64,000 bases of DNA from Crotalaria pallida (lineage: Eukaryota > Streptophyta > Magnoliopsida > Fabales > Fabaceae), in contig CM075656.1 in assembly GCA_037953625.1 (NCBI GenBank), positions 64,313,001 to 64,377,000 on the forward strand. The letters run 5' to 3'. Below are positions 47,101 through 61,670 of this stretch, one piece after another. The position numbers were made by a program, and so were the translations under genes. The first letter of the stretch is position 1. Each line of letters begins with the position of its first letter. The notes beneath the pieces are model-generated. The model ran no database searches. It was not told where the DNA came from and was given only the letters and a program-made list of their open reading frames with translations.

Positions 47101-48530
47101 CAAGGTACGTAGAAGGTGAAGCATGAGTCGTTAGAGAATCTAACAAGTGTAGAATGGTTATAAGAGTATTCTAACGGCTTAAAATGATCTATGAATGTGT
47201 ATTAGGACATATAAGAACCTTTTGAATGATCCTAAACACTCCTTGGTGCACTAAGGGACGTAGAAGGTGAAGCATGAGTCGTTGGAGAGTCTAACAAGTG
47301 TAGAATGGTTATGAGAGTATTCTAAAGGCCTAGAATTGTCTAAGAATGTGTATTAGGACATATAAGAACCTTTGGAATGATCCTAAACACTCCTTGGTGC
47401 CCCAAGGGACGTAGAGGGTGAAGCAAGAGTCGTTGGAGGCTCTAACAAGTGTAGAATGGTTAAGAGAGTATTCTAAAGGCTTAGGATGGTCTAGGAATGT
47501 GTATTAGGACATATAAGAACCTTTAGAATGATCCTAAACACTCCTTGGTGCCCCAAGGGAGGTAGAGGGTGAAGCATGAGTCCTTGGAGGCTCTAACAAG
47601 TGTAGAATGGTTAAGAGAGTATTCTAAAACCTTAGAATGGTTTACGAATTTGTATTAGGACATATAAGAACCTTTTTAATGATCCTAAACACTCTTTGGT
47701 GCCCTAAGGTACGTAGAGGGTGAAGCATGAGTCGTTGGAGAGTCTAACAAGTGTAGAATGGTTATGAAAGTATTATAACGGCTTATAATGGTCTAGGAAT
47801 GTGTATTAGGACATATAAGAACCTTTAGAATGATCCTAAACACTCCTTGGTGCCCCAAGTGATGTAGAGGGTGAAGCATGAGTCCTTGGAGGCTCTAACA
47901 AGTGTAAAATGGTTAAGAGAGTATTCTAAAAAGACTAAGAATGGTCTACGAATGTGTATTAGGACATATAAGAACCTTTTGAATGATCCTAAACACTCTT
48001 TGGTGCCCCAAGGTACGTAGAGGGTGAAGCATGAGTCGTTGGAGAGTCTAGCAAGTGTAGAATGGTTATGAAAGTATTATAACGGCTTATAATGGTCTAG
48101 GAATGTGTATTAGGACATATAAGAACCTTTAGAATGATCCTAAACACTCCTTGGTGCCCCAAGTGATGTAGAGGGTGAAGCATGAGTCCTTGGAGGCTCT
48201 AACAAGTGTAAAATGGTTAAGAGAGTAATGTTAAAAGACTTAGAATGGTCTACGAATGTGTATTAGGACATATAAGAACCATTTGAATGATCCTAAACAC
48301 TCCTTGGTGCCCTAAGGAACGTAGAAGGTGAAGCATGAGTCGTTATAGAGTCTAACAAGTGTAGAATGGTTAGGAGAGTATTCTAAAGGCCTAGAATGGT
48401 CTAGGAATGGGTATTAGGACACATAAGAACCTTTATAATGATCATAAACACTCCTTGGTGCCCCAAGTGATGTAGGGGTGAAGCATGAGTCCTTGGAGGC
48501 TCTAACAAGAGTAAACTGGTTAAGAGAGTA
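44070..48530. repeat. 13-mer higher-order repeat (1968 bp), two full copies and a partial third
   Basis: The variant GTCTAGCAAGTG (TCTAGCAAGT at 44111, 46079 and 48047) recurs at exactly 1968 bp, as does the odd segment GAGAGTAATGTTAAAAGAC. The third copy diverges near 48500. Copies differ by a handful of bases. Confidence 0.87.
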
Positions 48531-49769
48531 TTCTAAATACTTAGAATGGTCTACGAATGTATATTAGGACATATAAGAACCTTTTGAATGATCTTAAACA
48601 TTCCTTGGGTCCCTAAGGGACGTAGAGGGTGAAGCATGAGTCGTTGGAGAGTCTAACAAGTGTAGAATGGTTATGAGAGTATTCTAAAGGCATAGGATGG
48701 TCTAGGAATGTGTATTAGGACATATAAGAACCTTTAGAATGATCCTAAACACTCCTTGGTGCCCAAAGGGATGTAGAGGGTGAAGCATGAGTCCTTGGAG
48801 GCTCTACCATGTGTAGAATGGTGAAGAGAGTATTTTAAAATCTTAGAATGGTCTACGAATTTGTATTAGGACATATAAGAACCTTTTGAATGATCCTAAA
48901 CACTCCTTGGTGCCCTAAGGTACGTAGAGGGTGAAACATGAGTCGTAGGAGAGTCTAACAAGTGTAGAATGGTTATAAGCGTATTCTATCGGCTTAAAAT
49001 GATCTAGGAATGTGTATTAGGACATATAAGAACCTTATGAATGATCCTAAACATTCATTGGTTCCCTAAGGGACGTAAAAGGTGAAGCATGAGTCGTTGA
49101 GGAATCTAAGAAGTGTAGAATGGTTATGAGAGTATTCTAAAGGCCTCGAATGGTCTTGGAATGTTTATTAGGACATCTAAGAACCTTTAGAATGATCCTA
49201 AACACTCCTTGGTTCCCCAAGGGACGTAGAGAGTGAAGCAAGAGTCGTTGGAGGCTCTAACAAGTGTAGAATGGTTAAGAGAGTATTCTAAAGGCATAGG
49301 ATGGTCTAGGAATGTGTATTAGGACATATAAGAACCTTTAGAATGATCCTAAACACTCCTTGGTGCCCCAAGGGACGTAGAGGGTGAAGCATGAGTCCTT
49401 GGAGGCTCTAACAAGTGTAGAATGGTTAAGAGAGTATTCTAAAGGCATAGGATGGTCTAGGAATGTGTATTAGGACATAATTGAACCTTTAGAATGATCC
49501 TAAACACTCCTTGGTGCCCCAAGGGATGTAGAGGGTGAAGCATGAGTCCTTGGAGGCTCTACCAAGTGTAGAATGGTTGAGAGTATTCTAAAATCTTAGA
49601 ATGGTCTACGAATTTGTATTAGGACATATAAGAACCTTTTGAATGATCCTAAACACTCCTTGGTGCCTTAAGATACGTAGAGGTGAAACATGAGTCGTAG
49701 GAGAGTCTAACAAGTGTAGAATGGTTATGAGAGTATTCTACAGCATAAGATGGTCTAGGAATGTGTATT

Positions 49770-49880
49770 AGGACATATAAGAACCTTTAGAATGATCCTA
49801 AACACTCCTTGGTGCCGTTGAAGGCTCTAACAAGTGTAGAATGGTTAAGAGAGTTTTATAAAAACTTAGAATGGTCTACG
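49770..49880. repeat. Satellite monomer with 30-bp internal deletion (copy 1)
   Basis: GGTGCC is joined directly to GTTGAAGGCTC at 49816/49817. The 30 bases normally between (from CCAAGG through GCATGAGTC) are absent. The same junction is at 52051/52052 and 63650/63651. Confidence 0.85.
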
Positions 49881-51839
49881 AATTTGTATTAGGACATATA
49901 AGAACCTTTTGATGATTCTAAACACTCCTTGGTGCCCCAAGGTACGTAGAGGGTGAAGCATGAGTCGTTTGAGAATCTAACAAGTGTAGAATGGTTATAA
50001 GAGTATTCTAACGGCTTAAAATGATCTATGAATGTGTATTAGGACATATAAGAACCTTTTGAATGATCCTAAACCCTCCTTGGTGCACTAAGGGACGTAG
50101 AAGGTGAAGCATGAGTCGTTGGAGAGTCTGACAAGTGTAGAATATTTATGAGAGTATTCTAAAGGCCTAGAATTGTCTAAGAATGTGTATTAGGACATAT
50201 AAGGACCTTTGGAATGATCCTAAACACTCCTTGGTGCCCAAAGGGACGTAGAGGGTGAAGCTAGAGTCGTTGGAGGCTCTAACAAGTGTAGAATGGTTAA
50301 GAGAGTATTCTAAAGGCTTAGGATGGTCTAGGAATGTGTATTAGGACATATAAGAACCTTTAGAATGATCCTAAACACTGCTTGGTGCCCCAAAGGAGGT
50401 AGAGGGTGAAGCATGAGTCCTTGGAGGCTCTAACAAGTGTAGAATGGTTAAGAGAGTATTCTAAAACCTTAGAATGGTTTACGAATTTGTATTAGGACAT
50501 ATAAGAACCTTTTGAATGATCCTAAACACTCTTTGGTGCCCAAAGGTACGTAAAGGGTGAAGCATGAGTCGTTGGAGGCTCTAACAAGTGTAGAATGGTT
50601 AAGAAAGTATTCTAAAACCTTAGAATGGTTTACGAATTTGTATTAGGACATATAAGAACCTTTTGAATGATCCTAAACACTCTTTGGTGCCCAAAGGTAC
50701 GTAAAGGGTGAAGCATGAGTCGTTGGAGAGTCTAACAAGTGTAGAATGGTTATGAAAGTATTATAACGGCTTATAATGGTCTAGGAATGTGTATTAGGAC
50801 ATATAAGAACCTTTAGAATGATCCTAAACACTCCTTGGTGCCCCAAGTGATGTAGAGGGTGAAGCATGAGTCCTTGGAAGCTCTAACAAGTGTAAAATGG
50901 TTAAGAGAGTATTCTAAAAAGACTTAGAATGGTCTACGAATGTGTATTAGGACATATAAGAACCTTTTGAGTGATCCTAAACACTCCTTGGTGCCCTAAG
51001 GAACGTAGAAGGTGAAGCATGAGTCGTTAGAGAGTCTAACAAGTGTAGAATGGTTATAAACGTATTCTATCGGCTTAAATTTATCTAGGAATGTGTATTA
51101 GGACATATAAGAACCTTATGAATGATCCTAAACATTCATTGGTTCCCTAAGGGACATAAAAGGTGAAGCATGAGTCGTTGAGGAATCTAACAAGTGTAGA
51201 ATGGTTATGAGAGTATTCTAAAGGCCTAGAATGGTCTAGGAATGTGTATTAGGACATCTAAGAACCTTTAGAATGATCCTAAACACTCCTTGGTGCCCAA
51301 AGGGACGTAGAGGGTGAAGCAAGAGTCGTTGGAGGCTCTAACAAGTGTAGAATGGTTAAGAGAGTATTCTAAAGGCATAGGATGGTCTAGGAATGTGTAT
51401 TAGGATATATAAGAACCTTTAGAATGATCCTAAACACTCCTTGGTGCCCCAAGGGACGTAGAGGGTGAAGCATGAGTCCTTGGAGGCTCTAACAAGTGTA
51501 GAATGGTTAAGAGAGTATTCTAAAGGCATAGGATGGTCTAGGAATGTGTATTAGGACATATAAGAACCTTTAGAATGATCCTAAACACTCCTTGGTGCCC
51601 CAAGGGATGTAAAGGGTGAAGCATGAGTCCTTGGAGGCTCTACCAAGTGTAGAATGGTTAAGAGAGTATTCTAAAATCTTAGAATGGTCTACGAATTTGT
51701 ATTAGGACATATAAGAACCTTTTGAATGATCCTAAACACTCCTTGGTGCCCTAAGGTACGTAGAGGTGAAACATGAGTCGTAGGAGAGTCTAACAATTGT
51801 AGAATGGTTATAAGCGTATTCTATCGGCTTAAAATGATC

Positions 51840-52430
51840 TAGGAATGTGTATTAGGACATATAACAACCTTATGAATGATCCTAAACATTCCTTGGTTCC
51901 CTAAGGGACGTAGAAGGTGAAGCATGAGTCGTTGAAGAATCTAACATGTGTAGAATGGTTATGAGAGTATTCTACAGGCATAAGATGGTCTAGGAATGTG
52001 TATTAGGACATATAAGAACCTTTAGAATGATCCTAAACACTCCTTGGTGCCGTTGGAGGCTCTAACAAGTGTATAATGGTTAAGAGAGTATTCTAAAAAC
52101 CTAGAATGCTCTACGAATTTGTATTAGGACATATAAGAACCTTTTGAATGATCCTAAACACTCCTTGGTGCCCCAAGGTACGTAGAGGGTGAAGCATGAG
52201 TCGTTTGAGAATCTAACAAGTGTAGAATGGTTATAAGAGTATTCTAATGGCTTAAAATGATTTATGAATGTGTATTAGGACATATAAGAACCCTTTGAAT
52301 GATCCTAAACACTCCTTGGTGCACTAAGGGACGTAGAAGGTGATGCATGAGTCGTTGGAGAGTCTGACAAGTGTAGAATCGTTATGAGAGTATTCTAAAG
52401 ACCTAGAATTGTCTAAGAATGTGTATTAGG
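51840..52430. repeat. Satellite segment duplicated 11,599 bp downstream (copy 1)
   Basis: The rare combination ATAACAACCTTATG (51861), CTACAGGCATAAG and the 30-bp deletion junction (52051) is repeated in the same order at 63460-64000. The offset is 11,599 bp at both the first and the last marker. Confidence 0.8.
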
Positions 52431-53639
52431 ACATATAAGAACCTTTGGAATGATCCTAAACACTCCTTGGTGCCCCAAGGGACGTAGAGGGTGAAGCAAG
52501 AGTCGTTGGAGGCTCTAACAAGTGTAGAATGGTTAAGAGAGTATACTAAAGGCTTAGGATGGTCTAGGAATGTGTATTAGGACATATAAGAACCTTTAGA
52601 ATGATCCTAAACACTCCTTGGTGCCCCAAGGGAGGTAGAGGGTGAAGCATGAGTCCTTGAAGGCTCTAACAAGTGTAGAATGGTTAAGAAAGTATTCTAA
52701 AACCTTAGAATGGTTTACGAATTTGTATTAGGACATATAAGAACCTTTTGAATTATCCTAAACACTCCTTGGTACCCTAAGGAACGTAGAAGGTGAAGCA
52801 TGAGTCGTTAGAGAGTCTAACAAGTGTAGAATGGTTATGAAAGTATTATAACGGCTTATAATGGTCTAGGAATGTGTACTAGGACATATAAGAACCTTTT
52901 GAATGATCCTAAACATTCCTTGGTGCCCTAAGGAACGTAGAAGGAGAAGCATGAGTCGTTAGAGAGTCTAACAAGTGTAGAATGGTTATGAAAGTATTAG
53001 AACGGGTTATAATGGTCTAGGAATGTGTATTAGGACATATAAGAACCTTTAGAATGATCTTAAACACTCCTTTGTGCCCCAAGGGAGGTAGAGGGTGAAG
53101 CATGAGTCCTTGGAGGCTCTAACAAGTGTAGAATGGTTAAGAGAGTATTCTAAAACCTTAGAATGGTCTACGAATGTGTATTAGGACATATAAGAACCTT
53201 TTGAATGATCCTAAACACTCCTTGGTGCCCTAAGGAACGTAGAAGGTGAAGCATGAGTCGTTAGAGAGTCTAACAAGTGTAGAATGGTTATAAGCGTATT
53301 CTATCGGCTTAAAATGATCTAGGAATGTGTATTAGGACATATAAGAACCTTTTGAATGATCCTAAACATTCATTGGTTCCCTAAGGGACGTAAAAGGTGA
53401 AGCATGAGTCGTTGAGGAATCTAACAGGTGTAGAATGGTTATAAGAGTATTCTAAAGGCCTAGAATGGTCTTGGAATGTGTATTAGGACATATAAGAACC
53501 TTTAGAATGATCCTAAACACTCCTTGGTGCGCCAAGAGATGTAGAGGGTGAAGCATGAGTCCTTGGAAGCTCTACCAAGTGTAGAATGGTTAAGAGAGTA
53601 TTCTAAAATCTTAGAATGATCTACGAATTTGTACTAGGA

Positions 53640-56600
53640 CATATAAGAACCTTTTGAATGATCCTAAACACTCCTTGGTGCCCTAAGGTACGTAGAGGGT
53701 GAAACATGAGTCGTAGGAGAGTCTAACAAGTGTAGAATGGTTATAAGCGTATTCTATCGGCTTAAAATGATCTAGGAATGTGTCTTAGGACATATAAGAA
53801 CCTTATGAATGATCCTAAACATTCATTGGTTCCCTAAGGGACGTAAAAGGTTAAGCATGAGTCGTTGAGGAATCTAACAAGTGTAGAATGGTTATGAGAG
53901 TATTCTAAAGGCCTAGAATGGTCTAGGAATGTGTATTAGGACATATAAGAACCTTTAGAATGATCCTAAACACTCCTTGGTGCCACAAGGGACGTAGAGG
54001 GTGAAGCAAGAGTCGTTGGAGGCTCTAACAAGTGTAGAATGGTTAAGAGAGTATACTAAAGGCTTAGGATGGTCTAGGAATGTGTATTAGGACATATAAG
54101 AACCTTTAGAATGATCCTAAACACTCCTTGGTGCCCCAAGGGAGGTAGAGGGTGAAGCATGAGTCCTTGGAGGCTCTAACAAGTGTAGAATGGTTAAGAG
54201 AGTATTCTAAAACCTTAGAATGGTTTACGAATTTGTACTAGGACATATAAGAACCTTTTGAATGATCCTAAACACTCCTTGGTGCCCCATGGTACGTAGA
54301 GGGTGAAGCATGAGTCGTTGGAGAGTCTAACAAGTGTAGAATGGTTATGAAAGTATTATAACGGCTTAAAATGGTCTAGGAATGTGTATTAGGACATATA
54401 AGAACCTTTAGAATGATCCTAAACACTCCTTGGTGCCCCAAGTGATGTAGAGGGTGAAGCATGAGTCCTTGGAGGCTCTAACAAGTGTAGAATGGTTAAG
54501 AGAGTATTCTAAAACCTTAGAATGGTTTACGAATTTGTATTAGGACATATAAGAACCTTTTTAATGATCCTAAACACTCTTTGGTGCCCCAAGGTACGTA
54601 GAGGGTGAAGCATGAGTCGTTGGAGAGTCTAACAAGTGTAGAATGGTTATGAAAGTATTATAACGGCTTATAATGGTCTAGGAATGTGTATTAGGACATA
54701 TAAGAACCTTTAGAATGATCCTAAACACTCCTTGGTGCCCCAAGTGATGTAGAGGGTGAAGCATGAGTCCTTGGAGGCTCTAACAAGTGTAAAATGGTTA
54801 AGAGAGTATTCTAAAAAGACTAAGAATGGTCTACGAATGTGTATTAGGACATATAAGAACCTTTTGAATGATCCTAAACACTCCTTGGTGCCCTAAGGAA
54901 CGTAGAAGGTGAAGCATGAGTCGTTATAGAGTCTAACAATTGTAGAATGGTTATGAGAGTATTCTAAAGGCCTAGAATGGTCTAGGAATGGGTATTAGGA
55001 CACATAAGAACCTTTAGAATGATCATAAACACTCCTTGGTGCCCCAAGTGATGTAGAGGGTGAAGCATGAGTCCTTGGAGGCTCTAACAAGTGTAAACTG
55101 GTTAAGAGAGTATTCTAAATACTTAGAATGGTCTACGAATATATATTAGGACATATAAGAACCTTTTGAATGATCTTAAACATTCCTTGGGTCCCTAAGG
55201 GACGTAGAGGGTGAAGCATGAGTCGTTGGAGAGTCTAACAAGTGTAGAATGGTTATGAGAGTATTCTAAAGGCATAGGATGGTCTAGGAATGTGTATTAG
55301 GACATATAAGAACCTTTAGAATGATCCTAAACACTCCTTGGTGCCCAAAGGGATGTAGAGGGTGAAGCATGAGTCCTTGGAGGCTCTACCATGTGTAGAA
55401 TGGTGAAGAGAGTATTCTAAAATCTTAGAATGGTCTACGAATTTGTATTAGGACATATAAGAACCTTTTGAATGATCCTAAACACTCCTTGGTGCCCTAA
55501 GGTACGTAGAGGGTGAAACATGAGTCGTAGGAGAGTCTAACAAGTGTAGAATGGTTATAAGCGTATTCTATCGGCTTAAAATGATCTAGGAATGTGTCTT
55601 AGGACATATAAGAACCTTATGAATGATCCTAAACATTCATTGGTTCCCTAAGGGACGTAAAAGGTTAAGCATGAGTCGTTGAGGAATCTAACAAGTGTAG
55701 AATGGTTATGAGAGTATTCTAAAGGCCTAGAATGGTCTAGGAATGTGTATTAGGACATATAAGAACCTTTAGAATGATCCTAAACACTCCTTGGTGCCAC
55801 AAGGGACGTAGAGGGTGAAGCAAGAGTCGTTGGAGGCTCTAACAAGTGTAGAATGGTTACGAGAGTATACTAAAGGCTTAGGATGGTCTAGGAATGTGTA
55901 TTAGGACATATAAGAACCTTTAGAATGATCCTAAACACTCCTTGGTGCCCCAAGGGAGGTAGAGGGTGAAGCATGAGTCCTTGGAGGCTCTAACAAGTGT
56001 AGAATGGTTAAGAGAGTATTCTAAAACCTTAGAATGGTTTACGAATTTGTACTAGGACATATAAGAACCTTTTGAATGATCCTAAACACTCCTTGGTGCC
56101 CCATGGTACGTAGAGGGTGAAGCATGAGTCGTTGGAGAGTCTAACAAGTGTAGAATGGTTATGAAAGTATTATAACGGCTTAAAATGGTCTAGGAATGTG
56201 TATTGGGACATATAAGAACCTTTAGAATGATCCTAAACACTCCTTGGTGCCCCAAGTGATGTAGAGGGTGAAGCATGAGTCCTTGGAGGCTCTAACAAGT
56301 GTAGAATGGTTAAGAGAGTATTCTAAAACCTTAGAATGGTTTACGAATTTGTATTAGGACATATAAGAACCTTTTTAATGATCCTAAACACTCTTTGGTG
56401 CCCCAAGGTACGTAGAGGGTGAAGCATGAGTCGTTGGAGAGTCTAACAAGTGTAGAATGGTTATGAAAGTATTATAACGGCTTATAATGGTCTAGGAATG
56501 TGTATTAGGACATATAAGAACCTTTAGAATGATCCTAAACACTCCTTGGTGCCCCAAGTGATGTAGAGGGTGAAGCATGAGTCCTTGGAGGCTCTAACAA

Positions 56601-57400
56601 GTGTAAAATGGTTAAGAGAGTATTCTAAAAAGACTAAGAATGGTCTACGAATGTGTATTAGGACATATAAGAACCTTTTGAATGATCCTAAACACTCCTT
56701 GGTGCCCTAAGGAACGTAGAAGGTGAAGCATGAGTCGTTATAGAGTCTAACAAGTGTAGAATGGTTATGAGAGTATTCTAAAGGCCTAGAATGGTCTAGG
56801 AATGGGTATTAGGACACATAAGAACCTTTAGAATGATCATAAACACTCCTTGGTGCCCCAAGTGATGTAGAGGGTGAAGCATGAGTCCTTGGAGGCTCTA
56901 ACAAGTGTAAACTGGTTAAGAGAGTATTCTAAATACTTAGAATGGTCTACGAATATATATTAGGACATATAAGAACCTTTTGAATGATCTTAAACATTCC
57001 TTGGGTCCCTAAGGGACGTAGAGGGTGAAGCATGAGTCGTTGGAGAGTCTAACAAGTGTAGAATGGTTATGAGAGTATTCTAAAGGCATAGGATGGTCTA
57101 GGAATGTGTATTAGGACATATAAGAACCTTTACAATGATCCTAAACACTCCTTGGTGCCCAAAGGGATGTAGAGGGTGAAGCATGAGTCCTTGGAGGCTC
57201 TACCATGTGTAGAATGGTGAAGAGAGTATTCTAAAATCTTAGAATGGTCTACGAATTTGTATTAGGACATATAAGAACCTTTTGAATGATCCTAAACACT
57301 CCTTGGTGCCCTAAGGTACGTAGAGGGTGAAACATGAGTCGGAGGAGAGTCTAACAAGTGTAGAATGGTTATAAGCGTATTGTATCGGCTTAAAATGATC
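53640..57400. repeat. Tandem 12-mer duplication (1814 bp)
   Basis: The private variant AAAAGGTTAAGCATG (TTAAGC at 53851 and 55665) and the variant TGGTGAAGAGAG (55401 and 57215) recur at 1814 bp. The sequence between copies looks nearly identical. A third, more altered copy follows. Confidence 0.83.
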
Positions 57401-60400
57401 TAGGAATGTGTATTAGGACATATAAGAACCTTATGAATGATCCTAAACATTCATTGGTTCCCTAAGGGACGTAAAAGGTGAAGCATGAGTCGTTGAGGAA
57501 TCTAACAAGTGTAGAATGGTTATGAGAGTATTCTAAAGGCCTAGAATGGTCTAGGAATGTGTATTAGGATATCTAAGAACCTTTAGAATGATCCTAAACA
57601 CTCCTTGGTTCCCCAAGGGACGTAGAGGGTGAAGCAAGAGTCGTTGGAGGCTCTAACAAGTGTAGAATGGTTAAGAGAGTATTCTAAAGGCATAGGATGG
57701 TCAAGGAATGTGTATTAGGACATATAAGAACCTTTAGAATGATCCTAAACACTCCTTGTGCCCCAAGGGACGTAGAGGGTGAAGCATGAGTCCTTGGAGG
57801 CTCTAACAAGTGTAGAATGGTTAAGAGAGTATTCTAAAGGCATAGGATGGTCTAGGAATGTATATTAGGACATATAAGAACCTTTAGAATGATCCTAAAC
57901 ACTCCTTGGTGCCCCAAGGGATGTAGAGGGTGAAGCATGAGTCCTTGGAGGCTCTACCAAGTGTAGAATGGTTAAGAGAGTATTCTAAAATCTTAGAATG
58001 GTCTACGAATTTGTATTAGGACATATAAGAACCTTTTGAATGATCCTAAACACTCCTTGGTGCCCTATGGTACGTAGAGGGTGAAACATGAGTCGGAGGA
58101 GAGTCTAACAAGTGTAGAATGGTTATAAGCGTATTCTATCGGCTTAAAATGATCTAGGAATGTGTATTAGGACATATGAGAACCTTATCAATGATCCTAA
58201 ACATTCATTGGTTCCCTAAGGGACGTAAAAGGTGAAGCATGAGTCGTTGAGGAATCTAACAAGTGTAGAATGGTTATGAGAGTATTCTAAAGGCCTAGAA
58301 TGGTCTAGGAATGTGTATTAGGACATATAAGAACCTTTAGAATGATCCTAAACACTCCTTGGTGCCCCAAGGGACGTAGAGGGTGAAGCAAGAGTCGTTG
58401 GAGGTCTAACAAGTGTAGAATGATTAAGAGAGTATTCTAAAGGCTTAGGATGGTCTAGGAATGTGTATTAGGACATATAAGAACCTTTAGAATGATCCTA
58501 AACACTCCTTGGTGCCCCAAGGGAGGTAGAGGGTGAAGCATGAGTCCTTGGAGGCTCTAACAAGTGTAGAATGGTTAAGAGAGTATTCTAAAACCTTAGA
58601 ATGGTTTACGAATTTGTATTAGGACATATAAGAACCTTTTGAATGATCCTAAACACTCTTTGGTGCCCCAAGGTACGTAGAGGGTGAAGCATGAGTCGTT
58701 GGAGAGTCTAACAAGTATAGAATGGTTATGAAAGTATTATAACGGCTTAAAATGGTCTAGGAATGTGTATTAGGACATATAAGAACCTTTAGAATGATAT
58801 TAAACACTCCTTGGTGCCCCAAGGGAGGTAGAGGGTGAAGCATGAGTCCTTGGAGGCTTTAACAAGTGTAGAATGGTTAAGAGAGTATTCCAAAACCTTA
58901 GAATGGTTTACGAATTTGTATTAGGACATATAAGAACCTTTTGAATGATCCTAAACACTCCTTGGTGCCCTAAGGAACGTAGAAGGTGAAGCATGAGTCG
59001 TTATAGAGTCTAACAAGTGTAGAATGGTTATGAAAGTATTATAACGGCTTAAAATGGTCTAGGAATGTGTATTAGGACATATAAGAACCTTTAGAATGAT
59101 CCTAAACACTCCTTGGTGCCCCAAGTGATGTAGAGGGTGAAGCATGAGTCCTTGGAGGCTCTAACAAGTGTAGAATGGTTAAGAGAGTATTCTAAAACCT
59201 TAGAATGGTTTACGAATTTGTATTAGGACATATAAGAACCTTTTTAATGATCCTAAACACTCTTTGGTGCCCCAAGGTACGTAGAGGGTGAAGCATGAGT
59301 CGTTGGAGAGTCTAACAAGTGTAGAATGGTTATGAAAGTATTATAACGGCTTATAATGGTCTAGGAATGTGTATTAGGACATATAAGAACCTTTAGAATG
59401 ATCCTAAACACTCCTTGGTGCCCCAAGTGATGTAGAGGGTGAAGCATGAGTCCTTGGAGGCTCTAACAAGTGTAAAATGGTTAAGAGAGTATTCTAAAAA
59501 GACTAAGAATGGTCTACGAATGTGTATTAGGACATATAAGAACCTTTTGAATGATCCTAAACACTCCTTGGTGCCCTAAGGAACGTAGAAGGTGAAGCAT
59601 GAGTCGTTATAGAGTCTAACAAGTGTAGAATGGTTATGAGAGTATTCTAAAGGCCTAGAATGGTCTAGGAATGGGTATTAGGACACATAAGAACCTTTAG
59701 AATGATCATAAACACTCCTTGGTGCCCCAAGTGATGTAGAGGGTGAAGCATGAGTCCTTGGAGGCTCTAACAAGTGTAAACTGGTTAAGAGAGTATTCTA
59801 AATACTTAGAATGGTCTACGAATATATATTAGGACATATAAGAACCTTTTGAATGATCTTAAACATTCCTTGGGTCCCTAAGGGACGTAGAGGGTGAAGC
59901 ATGAGTCGTTGGAGAGTCTAACAAGTGTAGAATGGTTATGAGAGTATTCTAAAGGCATAGGATGGTCTAGGAATGTGTATTAGGACATATAAGAACCTTT
60001 AGAATGATCCTAAACACTCCTTGGTGCCCAAAGGGATGTAGAGGGTGAAGCATGAGTCCTTGGAGGCTCTACCATGTGTAGAATGGTGAAGAGAGTATTC
60101 TAAAATCTTAGAATGGTCTAGGAATGTGTATTAGGACATATAAGAACCTTATGAATGATCCTAAACATTCATTTGTTCCCTAAGGGACGTAAAAGGTGAA
60201 GCATGAGTCGTTGAGGAATCTAACAAGTGTAGAATGGTTATGAGAGTATTCTAAAGGCCTAGAATGGTTTAGGAATGTGTATTAGGATATCTAAGAACCT
60301 TTAGAATGATCCTAAACACTCCTTGGTTCCCCAAGGGACGTAGAGGGTGAAGCAAGAGTCGTTGGAGGCTCTAACAAGTGTAGAATGGTTAAGAGAGTAT

Positions 60401-61670
60401 TCTAAAGGCATAGGATGGTCAAGGAATGTGTATTAGGACATATAAGAACCTTTAGAATGATCCTAAACACTCCTTGTGCCCCAAGGGACGTAGAGGGTGA
60501 AGCATGAGTCCTTGGAGGCTCTAACAAGTGTAGAATGGTTAAGAGAGTATTCTAAAGGCATAGGATGGTCTAGGAATGTGTATTAGGACATATAAGAACC
60601 TTTAGAATGATCCTAAACACTCCTTGGTGCCCCAAGGGATGTAGAGGGTGAAGCATGAGTCCTTGGAGGCTCTACCAAGTGCAGAATGGTTAAGAGAGTA
60701 TTCTAAAATCTTAGAATGGTCTACGAATTTGTATTAGGACATATAAGAACATTTTGAATGATCCTAAACACTCCTTGGTGCCCTATGGTACGTAGAGGGT
60801 GAAACATGAGTCGGAGGAGAGTCTAACAAGTGTAGAATGGTTATAAGCGTATTCTATCGGCTTAAAATGATCTAGGAATGTGTATTAGGACATATAAGAA
60901 CCTTATCAATGATCCTAAACATTCATTGGTTCCCTAAGGGACGTAAAAGGTGAAGCATGAGTCGTTGAGGAATCTAACAAGTGTAGAATGGTTATGAGAG
61001 TATTCTAAAGGCCTAGAATGGTCTAGGAATGTGTATTAGGACATATAAGAACCTTTAGAATGATCCTAAACACTCCTTGGTGCCCCAAGGGACGTAGAGG
61101 GTGAAGCAAGAGTCGTTGGAGGTCTAACAAGTGTAGAATGATTAAGAGAGTATTCTAAAGGCTTAGGATGGTCTAGGAATGTGTATTAGGACATATAAGA
61201 ACCTTTAGAATGATCCTAAACACTCCTTGGTGCCCCAAGGGAGGTAGAGGGTGAAGCATGAGTCCTTGGAGGCTCTAACAAGTGTAGAATGGTTAAGAGA
61301 GTATTCTAAAACCTTAGAATGGTTTACGAATTTGTATTAGGACATATAAGAACCTTTTGAATGATCCTAAACACTCTTTGGTGCCCCAAGGTACGTAGAG
61401 GGTGAAGCATGAGTCGTTGGAGAGTCTAACAAGTATAGAATGGTTATGAAAGTATTATAACGGCTTAAAATGGTCTAGGAATGTGTATTAGGACATATAA
61501 GAACCTTTAGAATGATATTAAACACTCCTTGGTGCCCCAAGGGAGGTAGAGGGTGAAGCATGAGTCCTTGGAGGCTTTAACAAGTGTAGAATGGTTAAGA
61601 GAGTATTCCAAAACCTTAGAATGGTTTACGAATTTGTATTAGGACATATAAGAACCTTTTGAATGATCCT
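57400..61670. repeat. 18-mer duplication (2718 bp)
   Basis: CTCCTTGTGCCCC, with two bases missing, is at 57753 and again at 60471. TGCCCTATGG is at 58061 and again at 60779. Both offsets are 2718 bp. The second copy starts at a hybrid monomer at about 60115 and diverges from the first near 61670. The first copy diverges near 58950. Confidence 0.83.
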
